Positions 10,142-18,842 of a stretch of 64,000 nucleotides of DNA are shown piece after piece (positions within the stretch are counted from its first letter, which is position 1; each line of letters opens with the position of its first letter). A program made the translations under genes and the position numbers. This stretch comes from Pseudomonas citronellolis (GTDB taxonomy: Bacteria > Pseudomonadota > Gammaproteobacteria > Pseudomonadales > Pseudomonadaceae): NCBI RefSeq assembly GCF_029335315.1, contig NZ_JARJLT010000296.1:1-64000 (forward strand), written 5' to 3'. The notes below the pieces were generated by a model. It worked only from the letters and a program-made list of their open reading frames with translations, did not search any database and was not told the origin of the DNA.

Positions 10142-10975
10142 ATGCTGCCCTATCCACAGATCGACCCCGTCGCGGTGTCGCTCGGCCCCCTGAAGATCCA
10201 CTGGTACGGGCTGATGTACCTGATCGGCATCGGCGGTGCCTGGCTGCTGGCCTCGCGCCGGCTCGACCGCTTCGACCCGACCTGGAGCAAGGAGAAACTC
10301 TCCGACCTGGTGTTCTGGGTCGCCTGCGGCGTGGTGCTGGGCGGACGCCTGGGCTACGTGCTGTTCTACAAGTTCGATTTCTACCTGGCCAACCCGCTGA
10401 ACCTGTTCAAGGTCTGGGAGGGCGGCATGTCGTTCCACGGCGGGCTGATCGGCGTGATGCTGGCCACCTGGTGGTTCGGCAAGCGCAACGGCAAGAGCTT
10501 CTTCCAGCTGATGGACTTCATCGCCCCGCTGGTGCCGATCGGCCTGGGCGCCGGGCGCATCGGCAACTTCATCAACGCCGAGCTGTGGGGCAAGCCCACC
10601 GACGTGGCCTGGGCGATGATCTTCCCGCCCTACAGCGACCCGGCGCAACTGCCGCGCCACCCGTCGCAGCTCTACGAGTTCGCCCTGGAGGGCATCGCGC
10701 TGTTCGTCATCCTCTGGCTGTTCTCGCGCAAGCCGCGGCCGACTGCCTCGGTGTCGGGGCTGTTCATCCTCTGCTACGGCTGCTTCCGCTTCTTCGTCGA
10801 GTTCTTCCGCCTGCCCGACGCCGACCAGGGCGCCGGCGGCAACGGCGGCCCCGGCTACCTGGCCTGGGACTGGCTGACCATGGGCCAGCTGCTGTGCGTG
10901 CCGATGATCCTCGGCGGCATCGCGCTGATGCTCTGGGCCTACCGTCGCGCGGCGGCGAAGCCCCTGGCGAACTGA
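10142..10975 (+). CDS. lgt: Phosphatidylglycerol--prolipoprotein diacylglyceryl transferase
   Basis: Inner-membrane enzyme that attaches diacylglycerol from phosphatidylglycerol to the lipobox cysteine of prolipoproteins, the first step of lipoprotein maturation. The 277-residue protein has seven hydrophobic segments and the Lgt signatures [10 protein letters not shown] (near residue 20), [11 protein letters not shown] (near residue 97) and [15 protein letters not shown] (near residue 137), which hold the essential His and Arg residues. It is slightly longer than the roughly 266 residues I recall for Pseudomonas Lgt, with the extra length in a glycine-rich loop near residue 235. Here lgt ends at a terminator and meets folA head-on. 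In many gammaproteobacteria lgt is followed directly by thyA, which is absent here. Confidence 0.97.
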   Translation: MLPYPQIDPVAVSLGPLKIHWYGLMYLIGIGGAWLLASRRLDRFDPTWSKEKLSDLVFWVACGVVLGGRLGYVLFYKFDFYLANPLNLFKVWEGGMSFHGGLIGVMLATWWFGKRNGKSFFQLMDFIAPLVPIGLGAGRIGNFINAELWGKPTDVAWAMIFPPYSDPAQLPRHPSQLYEFALEGIALFVILWLFSRKPRPTASVSGLFILCYGCFRFFVEFFRLPDADQGAGGNGGPGYLAWDWLTMGQLLCVPMILGGIALMLWAYRRAAAKPLAN

Positions 10976-10990
10976 CGCCCGAGCGCAAAA

Positions 10991-11015
10991 AAAGCCCGCC
11001 ATTCGGCGGGCTTTT
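10991..11015. terminator. Bidirectional rho-independent terminator between lgt and folA
   Basis: A GCCCGCC arm (10994-11000), an ATTC loop and the GGCGGGC arm (11005-11011), flanked by an A-run on the left and a T-run on the right. Both convergent genes, lgt and folA, end within about 20 bases of it, so it can serve either strand. Confidence 0.93.
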
Positions 11016-11028
11016 TCGTGGGCTGGGC

Positions 11029-11550
11029 TCAGGCGCGGTCCCACACCTCGAAGGCGTAGGCCGGGGTTTCCGGCGTGGCTTCGTGGTCGATGCTCGAGGC
11101 CAGCTGCCAGCGGCTTTCGTCCACTTCGGGGAAGTGCGCGTCGCCCACCGGGCTCAGCGCCACGCGGGTCAGGTACAGGCGCTCGGCGCTGGGCAGGGCC
11201 TCGGCGTACAGCTGGGCGCCGCCGATCAGCATCAGTTCCTCGGCGTCCTCCTCGCGGGCCCAGGCATCGGCGCGCGCCAGCGCGGCTTCCAGCGAGGCGA
11301 AGACTTCCGCGCCCTCCAGTTGCAGGCCGGCCTGGCGGCTGACCACCAGGTTGAGCCGGCCCGGCAGCGGGCGGCCGAGGGAGTCCCAGGTCTTGCGGCC
11401 CATGATGATTGGCTTGCCCAGGGTCAGCGCCTTGAAGTGCTTGAGGTCGGCCGGCAGGTGCCAGGGCAGGCGGTTGTCGACGCCGATCACGCGGTTCTCG
11501 GCGAGGGCGGCGATCATCGCCAGCGGCAGGCGGGAAGGGGCTTGGGACAT
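11029..11550 (-). CDS. folA: Dihydrofolate reductase
   Basis: Reduces dihydrofolate to tetrahydrofolate with NADPH; target of trimethoprim. The 173-residue protein has the DHFR core: IAALAENRVIGVDNRLPWHLPADLKHFK near the N-terminus, with the catalytic acid in the LPADL segment. IIMGRKTWDSLGRPLPGR and LMLIGGAQLYAEAL (NADPH-binding) follow, and the C-terminal FEVWDR strand closes the fold. All key elements are present and the length is normal. It stands convergent to lgt across a shared terminator. Upstream, 19 bp away, ends the gene pair 11570-13647, which may be co-transcribed with it. Confidence 0.97.
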   Translation of the reverse strand: MSQAPSRLPLAMIAALAENRVIGVDNRLPWHLPADLKHFKALTLGKPIIMGRKTWDSLGRPLPGRLNLVVSRQAGLQLEGAEVFASLEAALARADAWAREEDAEELMLIGGAQLYAEALPSAERLYLTRVALSPVGDAHFPEVDESRWQLASSIDHEATPETPAYAFEVWDRA

Positions 11551-11569
11551 CGTGGCTCCAGTCTCGTGG

Positions 11570-12631
11570 TCAGGGGGCGCGGTCAGCGGCAGAGGATACC
11601 AGCCGCTGGCCGGGCGCGTCGTTGGCGTAGGGCGGCACGCGCATGAAGAAGGTGCCGTCCTCGTTGACCTGGGTGATCCCGGTGGCCAGCACCTTGCGGT
11701 AGTCCTTGAGGTTGAACAGCAGCGTCTGGTCCGGCTGCTCGGCCTTGAGCAGCACCTGTGCGTAGGTGATGAGGATCTCGAAGATCTTCAGGTCGCCGGA
11801 CTGTAGCCAGACGTAGGACGGCCCGGCCTGGCTCGGCGGCTCGAAGCGCGGCGGCGGGCTGCCGGCCGGGCGCGCGAAGCGCAGGTGCAGGCCCTGCTGG
11901 TCGAGCCAGGCGGCGTCGACCTTGCCGTCGATGCCCACCAGCGGGAACACCTGGTGATAGTCCAGGCGCATGGCGTTGTCGCGCAGCAGGGCGCCGGGGC
12001 GCTCCAGGCTGACCAGCGAATCCAGGTGCAGGCCGACCAGGCTCATGGCGCCGTAGGCCGGCACGCCGAGGACCTTGACCTGGTCCGGTTGGTAGAGGAT
12101 CTCGTCGCCTTCCAGGCGCACGCTGCCGGCCAGCCGCAGCGGCAGCCAGGGCCCGATGCCCAGCGGCTGCACCTCGCCGCTGACCAGCAGGCGCTCGCCG
12201 TCGACGCTCATGCTGAAGTTGCGCAGCATGCTCTGTGGATAAGCCAGGATGCGCTGGTTGAACAGGTTGGCCAGTTGCTGCGCATCGAGGATCACCTCGC
12301 CCTCGGTGACCTGGATGCGCATGTCCTGCGGGCGGTCGAAGTCCACCGGCGCGCCGGCCTTGAGCGGCACCAGCCAGCCCTTGAGCTGCGGGCTGTGGAA
12401 GCCGATGCCTCCTTCGAAGTACATGTCCACGTTGTGCAGCAGCAGGCCGACGCCGTCCTGGCCGGAGTCGCGCACGCCGCCGGGACGGCTGGCCGGGTGG
12501 CTGGCGTCCGGCGGGGTCTGCTGGAACCAGCCCTGGCGCAGCAGTTGCAGTTCCTGCTGCTGGCGCTCGATGGCGGTCTGGCCCCAGGCCGGCAGGGCCA
12601 GGGCGAGAAGCAGGGTCAGCAGGCGCTTCAT
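11570..12631 (-). CDS. Secreted protein of unknown function, downstream partner of the next gene
   Basis: A 353-residue protein with a clear signal peptide (MKRLLTLLLALALPAWGQ), so periplasmic or outer-membrane located. The mature part is rich in short beta-strand-like segments such as DMRIQVTEGEVILDAQQLANLFNQRIL and LRLAGSVRLEGDEI, and has no cysteine pairs or catalytic motif I know. It overlaps the upstream gene by ATGA and shares with it stretches such as LLFNLKDYR against LLFNLYDYR and SGDLKIFEI against GGDIKMARTI, so the two are paralogues, probably from a tandem duplication, and likely act together. In PAO1 I recall hypothetical proteins at the matching place. No function is assigned. 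Confidence 0.75.
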   Translation of the reverse strand: MKRLLTLLLALALPAWGQTAIERQQQELQLLRQGWFQQTPPDASHPASRPGGVRDSGQDGVGLLLHNVDMYFEGGIGFHSPQLKGWLVPLKAGAPVDFDRPQDMRIQVTEGEVILDAQQLANLFNQRILAYPQSMLRNFSMSVDGERLLVSGEVQPLGIGPWLPLRLAGSVRLEGDEILYQPDQVKVLGVPAYGAMSLVGLHLDSLVSLERPGALLRDNAMRLDYHQVFPLVGIDGKVDAAWLDQQGLHLRFARPAGSPPPRFEPPSQAGPSYVWLQSGDLKIFEILITYAQVLLKAEQPDQTLLFNLKDYRKVLATGITQVNEDGTFFMRVPPYANDAPGQRLVSSAADRAP

Positions 12632-13647
12632 AGGGTTTTCTCCTGCGGCGCGGGGGCTTTCACCGGCGACACCGCGATATGCACCATGCCGTCCTGGCGC
12701 AGGCGGATTTCGCCGTACTGCAACTGCCGGCGGTAGTCGTAGAGGTTGAACAGCAGCGGCTGCCCGGGGCTCAGGCTGGTGAACAGGGCGTAGGCCTTGA
12801 CCAGGATGGTGCGGGCCATCTTGATGTCGCCGCCCTGGATGAACATGTAGCTCTCCGGGGCCTGCAGCTGCGGCCATTGCAGGCTGGCGAGGTCGTCGCC
12901 GAGCAGCAGGTCCATGCCGCCGTCGGCGAGCTTCAGGCTGCGCACGGTGAAGTCCAGGCGCGGCGGCGGGAACAGGCCGTCGAGGTCGACCAGGATGCGG
13001 TTGCCGAGCAGTTGCATGTGCGCGGTGTGCAGCTGCAGCACCTCGGACATCTCGATCGAGGCGGCGCTCAGCGAGGGGGTGACGTCGACCTCGTCGACGA
13101 AGATCCGCTGCGGCACCAGGGCCACCTTCAGCGGCCCGGCCTGCTCGATCCCGGTGAGCATCCGCAGCGGTCGCCAGCGCCCCTTGCGCAGCAGCTCGCC
13201 GCGCACTTCCTGGCCATCCTTGCGGGTGCTCAGGGCCAGGTTGCGCACCGGCGCGTTGGCGTTGCGCAGCTCGGCGTTGAGCAGGGTGGCGAGGGTGGCG
13301 TCGGCGACGAAGATGTCTCCGGCCTGGATGCGCGCGACCATCGCACGCGGGTCGTCGAGCATCAGCGGGGTGCCCTTGGGACCGTTGGAGCTCATGCGGA
13401 TCAGCATGCGCCGGATGAAGAAGCCGATGTCGTCGTGCAGGCGGAAGTCGGTGTGGCTTATCCACAGCTTCGACTCGTCGCTGTCGGAGGCGCGCTGGCC
13501 GACCTTCTCGTCCAGCTGGCGCGGCGGCACCGCCTGCATCAGCGGGGTGTCCGGGCCCCAGTCGGAGGGGCGGACCGGAGGCGTTTCCACGGCGGCCGCG
13601 TGGGCGGCGGCCAGCAGGAGCAGGGCGCAGGGCAGGACGCGCGGCAT
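12628..13647 (-). CDS. Secreted protein of unknown function, paralogue of its downstream neighbour
   Basis: A 339-residue protein with a signal peptide (MPRVLPCALLLLAAAHAAA) followed by a proline-rich stretch, then a beta-rich body. It shares architecture and short motifs with the next gene (sNLFNQRIL against LATLLNAEL, LLFNLKDYR against LLFNLYDYR, SYVWLQSGDLKI against SYMFIQGGDIKM). The ATG at 13647 is chosen because it gives the signal peptide; the longer open frame to 13962 runs through the promoter gap. Its TGA overlaps the next ATG (ATGA), indicating translational coupling. It is divergent from the DUF2868 gene across 169 bp. The pair resembles periplasmic lipid-binding-like proteins in strand content only, which is not enough to name a function. 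Confidence 0.75.
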   Translation of the reverse strand: MPRVLPCALLLLAAAHAAAVETPPVRPSDWGPDTPLMQAVPPRQLDEKVGQRASDSDESKLWISHTDFRLHDDIGFFIRRMLIRMSSNGPKGTPLMLDDPRAMVARIQAGDIFVADATLATLLNAELRNANAPVRNLALSTRKDGQEVRGELLRKGRWRPLRMLTGIEQAGPLKVALVPQRIFVDEVDVTPSLSAASIEMSEVLQLHTAHMQLLGNRILVDLDGLFPPPRLDFTVRSLKLADGGMDLLLGDDLASLQWPQLQAPESYMFIQGGDIKMARTILVKAYALFTSLSPGQPLLFNLYDYRRQLQYGEIRLRQDGMVHIAVSPVKAPAPQEKTL

Positions 13648-13816
13648 GGCGGGCCTCGTTGTTGTTGTTCTGGTTGGCTTTCGCACCCTATACCCGGCGG
13701 CGCGCCGGGTAAGCCCTTCCTTGGTTCGGTCCGCTTCCGCCGGTGTTACCCCGTCGGGCGGACGCGCCGCGACGCAACGGTTATGCTTGGCCCCAGGAAC
13801 CCGTGCCGGAGAGCCC

Positions 13817-15208
13817 GTGAGCGATAGCGCCCCACCTTCCGCCTTCGACCGACTGTGGCTATGCGAAGCCGTGCGCCTGCGCGAAGAGCAGGCCGGCCCG
13901 CTGGAGGACGCCGAGGCCAACCGCCGCGCCATCGCTGGCGGCGGCGAGCTGCCCCGGCGCATCGAAACCCGCGCCCTGTGGCTGGCCGGCCGCGACGGGC
14001 TCGACGTCGCCCTGCGCCTGTGGAAACAGGGCGCGCAACTGGCCTTCTACCTGCTGATCGTCCTCGCCCTGCTCAGCGGCGGCGGCCTGGCGCTGGCCGC
14101 CCTCGGCGATGGCCAGCGCCCGGTCAATGTGTTCTGGGCCCTGGCCAGCCTGCTCGGCCTCGACCTGTTGATGCTGCTCGGTTGGGCCTGCGGTTTTGCC
14201 CTCGGCGGCGGCGAAGCGGCCGGCGCCCTCGGCCGGCTGTGGCTGTGGCTGAGCGGCAAGCTGGCGCGCGACGCCCGCGCCGCGCAGCTGGCCCCGGCGC
14301 TGCTGGTGCTGCTCGGCCGCCAGCGCCTGACGCGCTGGGCGCTGGGCATGCTGGTCCACGGCCTGTGGCTGCTGGCCCTGGGCGCGGCCCTGGTACTGCT
14401 GCTGGCCCTGCTGTCGACGCGCCGCTACGGCTTCGTCTGGGAAACCACCATCCTCGGCGGTGACACCTTCGTCTTCCTCACCCAGGGCCTCGGCGCGTTG
14501 CCGGCGCTGCTGGGCTTCCCGCTGCCGGACAGCGAGCTGGTGCGCGCCAGCGGCGACGCCCTGGTGGCCAGCGAGGCCGCGAGGCACGCCTGGGCCGGCT
14601 GGCTGGTGGGCATCCTGGCGGTGTATGGCCTGCTGCCGCGCCTGCTGCTCTGGGTGTTCTGCCTGTGGCGCTGGCGCAGCGGCCGCGCGGCGTTGCGCCT
14701 GGACCTGGCGCTGCCCGGCTACAGCCTGCTGCGCGAGCGCCTGCTGCCCAGCAGCGAGCGCCTGGGCGTCAACGACGCCGCGCCGGCCAGCCTGGTCGAG
14801 CCGCAGGCCCAGCAACCCGCCGCGAGCGCCGACGGTGCGCTGCTGGTGGCCATCGAACTGGACGACAGCCAGCCCTGGCCGCCGAAACTGCCGGCGGGCG
14901 TGGCCGACGCCGGCGTGCTCGACGACGGCGCGCAGCGTCGGCGCCTGCTGGAGCAGCTGACCCGCTACCCGCCGGCGCGCCTGGCCGTGACCTGCGACCC
15001 ACGGCGCTCGCCGGACCGCGGCACCCTGGCGCTGATCGCCGAGCTGTCGCGCTGCGCCGGCGCCACCCGCGTCTGGCTGCTGCAACCACCGCCGGGCGTG
15101 GCCCTGGACAGCGAGCGCCTGGCCGACTGGCACGCCGCGCTCGACAAGCTGAACCTGGCGTACAGCGGCGCATCCCCGCTGGCCTGGCTGGAGAGCGGAC
15201 ATGACTGA
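13817..15208 (+). CDS. DUF2868 family membrane protein
   Basis: A 463-residue protein with an N-terminal soluble segment (SAFDRLWLCEAVRLREEQAG, then LPRRIETRALWLA near residue 55), followed by about five hydrophobic segments between residues 75 and 300 and a cytosolic C-terminal domain that looks nucleotide-fold-like (ARLAVTCDPRRSPDRGTLALI). Pattern and partner match DUF2868. I chose the GTG at 13817 because it gives the family N-terminus and lies after a GGAGAG ribosome-binding site. Its end overlaps the next gene by 8 bases. The DUF2868 plus GTPase-DUF3482 pair is recurrent in Pseudomonas, and the two proteins probably form one membrane-associated GTP-controlled unit. The role is unknown. 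Confidence 0.8.
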   Translation: MSDSAPPSAFDRLWLCEAVRLREEQAGPLEDAEANRRAIAGGGELPRRIETRALWLAGRDGLDVALRLWKQGAQLAFYLLIVLALLSGGGLALAALGDGQRPVNVFWALASLLGLDLLMLLGWACGFALGGGEAAGALGRLWLWLSGKLARDARAAQLAPALLVLLGRQRLTRWALGMLVHGLWLLALGAALVLLLALLSTRRYGFVWETTILGGDTFVFLTQGLGALPALLGFPLPDSELVRASGDALVASEAARHAWAGWLVGILAVYGLLPRLLLWVFCLWRWRSGRAALRLDLALPGYSLLRERLLPSSERLGVNDAAPASLVEPQAQQPAASADGALLVAIELDDSQPWPPKLPAGVADAGVLDDGAQRRRLLEQLTRYPPARLAVTCDPRRSPDRGTLALIAELSRCAGATRVWLLQPPPGVALDSERLADWHAALDKLNLAYSGASPLAWLESGHD

Positions 15209-16574
15209 GCCCCTCAGGCTGGCCGTGGTCGGCCACACCAACGTCGGCAAGACCTCGTTGCTGCGCACCCTGACCCGCGACGTCGGCTTCGGCGAAGTCT
15301 CGCACCGGCCGAGCACCACCCGGCATGTCGAGGGTGCGCGCCTGTCGGTGGACGGCGAGGCGCTGCTGGAGCTGTACGACACGCCGGGCCTGGAAGACGC
15401 CATCGCCCTGCGCGACTACCTCGACGCCCTGGAGCGCCCCGGCGAACGCCTGGACGGCCCGGAGAAGCTGCGCCGCTTCCTCGATGGCAGCGAGGCGCGC
15501 GGCCGCTTCGAACAGGAAGCCAAGGTGCTCCGCCAATTGCAGGCCTCCGACGCCGGGCTCTACGTGATCGACGCCCGCGAGCCGGTGCTGGCCAAGTACC
15601 GCGACGAGCTGGCGGTGCTCGCCGGTTGCGCGCGGCCGCTGCTGCCGGTGCTGAATTTTGTCGCCAGCGCCAACCACCGCGAGGAACAGTGGCGCGAGGC
15701 CCTGTCACGCCTGGGCCTGCACGCGCTGGTGCGCTTCGACAGCGTGGCGCCGCCGCTGGACGGCGAGCGCCGTCTCTATGAAAGCCTGGCGCTGTTGCTG
15801 GAGCGCTCGCGCCCGCAGCTGGAGCGGCTGATCCAGGACCACGAGGCGCAGGCCGTGGCGCGCCGCGAGGCGGGCGCCCGGCTGATCGCCGAGCTGCTGG
15901 TGGACGTCGCCGCCTGCCGCGACCTGGTGCCCGGCGACGCCGAGGCCATCCGCACGGCCACCGAGGCCCTGCGCGACCGCGTGCGCAAGCGCGAGGAAAC
16001 CTGCGTGCAGGCGCTGCTGCGGCTCTACGCGTTCCGCAAGGACGACGCCCGCGCCGCCGACCTGCCGCTGCTCGACGGCCGCTGGGGCGACGACCTGTTC
16101 AACCCGGAAACCCTGCGCCAGCTCGGCGTGCGCCTGGGGGGCGGGGTGGCCGCCGGCGCGGCGGCCGGCGCCGGCATCGACCTGCTGGTCGGCGGCCTCA
16201 CCCTCGGCGCCGCCACCGCCCTGGGCGCGCTGGCCGGCGGCGCCTGGCAGACGGTCGGGCACTACGGCCAGCGGCTGATCGGCAAGCTCAAGGGCCAGCG
16301 CGAACTCTCGGTGGACGACCACGTGCTGCGCCTGCTCGCCCTGCGCCAACGCCAGCTGCTGGCGGCCTTGCAGGTGCGCGGGCACGCGGCGCTGGAGGCG
16401 ATCCGCGTCGCCTCGCCGGAGGACAAGCAATGGCGCGAGGGCAAGCTGCCCGAGGCCCTGCGCAAGGCCCGCGCGCACCCGGAATGGTCGACCCTCAACG
16501 GCCGCAAGCGGGTGGACAGGAGCGAGCGCCAGGAGCAGGTCGACGTCCTGGCTCAGCAGCTATTGGAACCGTAA
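15201..16574 (+). CDS. Membrane-associated GTPase with DUF3482 domain
   Basis: A 457-residue protein with an N-terminal Era/TrmE-like G domain: G1 is VVGHTNVGKTS (residues 9-19), G3 is YDTPGLEDA near residue 55, and the switch I threonines are in RPSTTRHVEG. The G4 NKxD motif is not obvious: the matching strand reads PVLNFVAS, so base specificity may be unusual. The middle is helical. Near residue 310 there is a glycine-alanine-rich hydrophobic hairpin (GGGVAAGAAAGAGIDLLVGG and more) that could insert into membrane, as in DUF3482 proteins. It overlaps the DUF2868 gene by 8 bases, implying coupled synthesis. The frame ends just before a REP element. Confidence 0.82.
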   Translation: MTEPLRLAVVGHTNVGKTSLLRTLTRDVGFGEVSHRPSTTRHVEGARLSVDGEALLELYDTPGLEDAIALRDYLDALERPGERLDGPEKLRRFLDGSEARGRFEQEAKVLRQLQASDAGLYVIDAREPVLAKYRDELAVLAGCARPLLPVLNFVASANHREEQWREALSRLGLHALVRFDSVAPPLDGERRLYESLALLLERSRPQLERLIQDHEAQAVARREAGARLIAELLVDVAACRDLVPGDAEAIRTATEALRDRVRKREETCVQALLRLYAFRKDDARAADLPLLDGRWGDDLFNPETLRQLGVRLGGGVAAGAAAGAGIDLLVGGLTLGAATALGALAGGAWQTVGHYGQRLIGKLKGQRELSVDDHVLRLLALRQRQLLAALQVRGHAALEAIRVASPEDKQWREGKLPEALRKARAHPEWSTLNGRKRVDRSERQEQVDVLAQQLLEP

Positions 16575-16584
16575 CGCGGCCATC

Positions 16585-16617
16585 GGCGGATAAAGCGTTC
16601 CGCTTTATGCGCCCTAC
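16585..16617. repeat. Single REP palindrome overlapping the phosphoesterase stop codon
   Basis: GGCGGATAAAGCG, loop TTC, then CGCTTTATGCGCC and CTACG. It is the same family as the REPs at 8129-8242 and 24377-24527. The TAG stop of the minus-strand phosphoesterase gene (16614-16616) lies inside the CTACG end of the repeat, so the last codon context of that gene is supplied by the repeat. Confidence 0.85.
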
Positions 16618-17084
16618 GGGGTCAGCGTGAGCATGTCCACATCGACGTGGCCATCGGCGATGGTCAGGATCGCCAGCGCGATCGGCAGCTTGAAGCGCCG
16701 CGGCCCGGCGCTGCCGGGGTTGAGGTAGAGCACCCCGTCGCGCACCTCCTGCGAGGGCTTGTGCGAGTGCCCGGCCAGCACCAGGTCGAAGCCTTCGGCG
16801 CGCGGGTCGAGCGCCAGCTGCTTGAGGTCGTGGATCAGGTACAGGCGCAGCCCGCCCAGCTCCAGCGCCAGGGTTTCCGGTATGGCTTCGGCCCAGGCAG
16901 CGGTGTCGTTGTTGCCGCGCACCACGTCCAGCGGCGCCAGCTGGCGCAACCCGTCGAGGATCGCCGGCTGGCCGATGTCGCCCAGGTGCAGGATGCGCTG
17001 GCAACCGCGCAGGGCGTCCAGCGCCTCCGGGCGCAGCAGGTTGTGGGTGTCGGCGATCACACCGAGGCGCAGGGGCGTGTGCAT
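16614..17084 (-). CDS. YfcE/MJ0936-type metallophosphoesterase
   Basis: A 156-residue calcineurin-like phosphodiesterase. The metal-binding motifs are in order: GVIADTHN (D-x-H, residues 8-15), LHLGDIG (GD, near residue 34), VRGNNDT (GNxD-type, near residue 55), YLIHD and LAGHSHKPS (GHSH, near residue 105), and LNPGSAGPRR (GS). This set defines the small YfcE/MJ0936 family that hydrolyses phosphodiesters in vitro; the physiological substrate is unknown. A homologue sits at the same place in PAO1 as I recall. It is transcribed toward the REP that provides its stop codon. A strong hairpin lies between it and the NCS2 permease gene upstream. Confidence 0.88.
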   Translation of the reverse strand: MHTPLRLGVIADTHNLLRPEALDALRGCQRILHLGDIGQPAILDGLRQLAPLDVVRGNNDTAAWAEAIPETLALELGGLRLYLIHDLKQLALDPRAEGFDLVLAGHSHKPSQEVRDGVLYLNPGSAGPRRFKLPIALAILTIADGHVDVDMLTLTP

Positions 17085-17098
17085 GCCTGCAGCATAAA

Positions 17099-17128
17099 CG
17101 ACGACGCCACCCGGAGGTGGCGTCGTCG
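17099..17128 (-). terminator. Strong hairpin after the NCS2 permease gene
   Basis: A perfect 13-bp stem (arms 17099-17111 and 17116-17128, each reading CGACGACGCCACC on its own strand) with a 4-base loop. It lies 6 bases past the permease stop codon and just upstream of the phosphoesterase start. Only a short TTT follows on the minus strand, so it is a weak intrinsic terminator or a transcript-stabilising hairpin. Confidence 0.6.
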
Positions 17129-17133
17129 CTGAC

Positions 17134-18522
17134 TCAGTGAGCGGCCTTGGCGGCCGGCGATTCCGGCAGGAACCAGTTCAGCAGCAGGGCGCAGATGCCG
17201 CCGGTGGCGACCCCGGACTCCAGCACGCTGCGCAGCGCCGCCGGCATGTGCGCGAGGAACTCCGGCACCTGCGAGATGCCCAGGCCCAGGGCCAGGCTGA
17301 CGGCGATGATCAGCAGGGCGCGGCGGTCCAGGTGGGTGCCGGCGAGGATGTTGATGCCCGAGGCGGCGACCGCGCCGAACATCACCATGGCCGCGCCGCC
17401 GAGCACCGGCTCGGGCACCGCCTGGATGATCCCGGCGACGCTCGGGAACAGGCCCAGCACCACCAGCATGGCGGCGATCCACAGGCCGATGTAGCGGCTG
17501 GCCACGCCGGTCAGCTGAATCACCCCGTTGTTCTGCGCGAAGATCGAGCTGGGGAAGGTGTTGAATACCCCGGCCAGCAGCGAGTTGGCGCCGTTCACCA
17601 GCACGCCGCCCTTGATCCGCTGCATCCACAGCGGGCCTTCGACCGGCTGCTTCGACACCTTGCTGGTGGCGGTGACGTCGCCGATGGCTTCCAGCGAGGT
17701 GACCAGGTAGATCACCAGCATCGGGATGAACAGGCCCCAGGAGAAGCTCAGACCGAAGTGCAGCGGGGTCGGTACCTGGAACAGCGCGGCCTGGTGCATG
17801 CCGGTGAAGTCCAGGCGGCCCAGGTAGCCGGCCAGGGCGTAGCCCACGGCCAGGGCGATGACGATGGCGCCGCTGCGCATCCACACCACCGGGATGCGGT
17901 TGAGCACCACGATGATCGCCAGCACCACGCCGGACAGCAGCAGGTTCTCGCCGTTGGCGAAGGTGCCGTTGGCCATGGCGCTGAAGCCACCGCCCATGCT
18001 GATCAGGCCGACCTTGATCAGGGTCAGGCCGATCATCAGCACCACGATGCCGGTCACCAGCGGGGTGATCAGGCGCTTCACGAACGGCAGGACGCGCGAC
18101 ACGCCCATCTCGACGAAGGAGCCGGCCATGACCACGCCGAAGATCGCCGCCATCACCTGTTCCACCGGGGTGCCCTGCTTGACCATCAGCGCGCCACCGG
18201 CGATCAGCGGGCCGACGAAGTTGAAGCTGGTGCCCTGGACGATCAGCAGCCCGGCGCCGAACGGCCCGAAGCGCTTGCACTGGACGAAGGTGGCGATGCC
18301 GGAGATGACCAGCGACATCGACACGATCAGGTTGGTGTCGCGCGCCGAGACGCCCAGCGCCTGGCAGATCAGCAGGCCGGGGGTGACGATCGGCACGATG
18401 ATCGCCAGCAGGTGCTGCAGCGCGGCGAGCAGGGCGACGGGCAGGGTGGGACGGTCTTCCAGGCCGTAGACCAGGTCGGGCTGGGCCTGGTCGGCGCTGA
18501 CGGGGTTCTCGAGGGAGCTCAT
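17134..18522 (-). CDS. NCS2 family xanthine/uracil permease
   Basis: A 462-residue transporter of the nucleobase-cation symporter-2 family, with 13-14 hydrophobic segments. Visible signatures are [16 protein letters not shown] near residue 37, the conserved [12 protein letters not shown] in helix 3, and the [24 protein letters not shown] block near residue 320, which is the NAT/NCS2 substrate-site region. The glutamine-asparagine wording of that block resembles xanthine or urate permeases more than UraA, but substrate choice is inference. I chose the ATG at 18522 ([11 protein letters not shown]); the in-frame extension to 18645 has no family match. It is monocistronic, with the hairpin at 17099-17128 downstream. 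Confidence 0.88.
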   Translation of the reverse strand: MSSLENPVSADQAQPDLVYGLEDRPTLPVALLAALQHLLAIIVPIVTPGLLICQALGVSARDTNLIVSMSLVISGIATFVQCKRFGPFGAGLLIVQGTSFNFVGPLIAGGALMVKQGTPVEQVMAAIFGVVMAGSFVEMGVSRVLPFVKRLITPLVTGIVVLMIGLTLIKVGLISMGGGFSAMANGTFANGENLLLSGVVLAIIVVLNRIPVVWMRSGAIVIALAVGYALAGYLGRLDFTGMHQAALFQVPTPLHFGLSFSWGLFIPMLVIYLVTSLEAIGDVTATSKVSKQPVEGPLWMQRIKGGVLVNGANSLLAGVFNTFPSSIFAQNNGVIQLTGVASRYIGLWIAAMLVVLGLFPSVAGIIQAVPEPVLGGAAMVMFGAVAASGINILAGTHLDRRALLIIAVSLALGLGISQVPEFLAHMPAALRSVLESGVATGGICALLLNWFLPESPAAKAAH

Positions 18523-18842
18523 GGCGGCGGTCCGGAAAAAAGAGCGAGATTTTACGGGGCGGCGGCGTGATCGCCCAGTGCCATAGGGCAGGGATTTCCG
18601 GCGTGGGTGTCGAACTTCGGCGGAAAGTGACGGCTGTGGGGGCAACTTCTGCCGTTCAGCGGCGCAGTGCCGATGGCCTAATTGAGAGTTTTCGAGCGAT
18701 TTTCGAGATTGGGGATGTTTCGCTGTCGTTCCAAGGAAGGGGACTACATATCTGGCTTATCCGTGGGGAATTAAATCCGCATCTCCCTCCAGTTCCCGCG
18801 TGGGGATGGGGGGCTTCAGACGAGAACCCATGGAGTAGTGAA
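18523..18842. other. Intergenic gap upstream of the orphan pilin gene
   Basis: A 320-bp divergent gap. The half nearest the pilin gene is AT-richer than the surroundings. I looked for the GG-N10-GC pattern of a sigma-54 promoter, usual for pilA in Pseudomonas, and found none with correct spacing (the nearest is GG-N9-GC around 18712-18724). A GGAG ribosome-binding site lies at 18832-18835, 7 bases before the pilin ATG. No other feature is seen. Confidence 0.4.

Noticed and set aside
18712-18730. Possible sigma-54 promoter of the orphan pilin gene
   Set aside because: The GG and GC elements are nine rather than ten bases apart, and the flanking consensus is poor.
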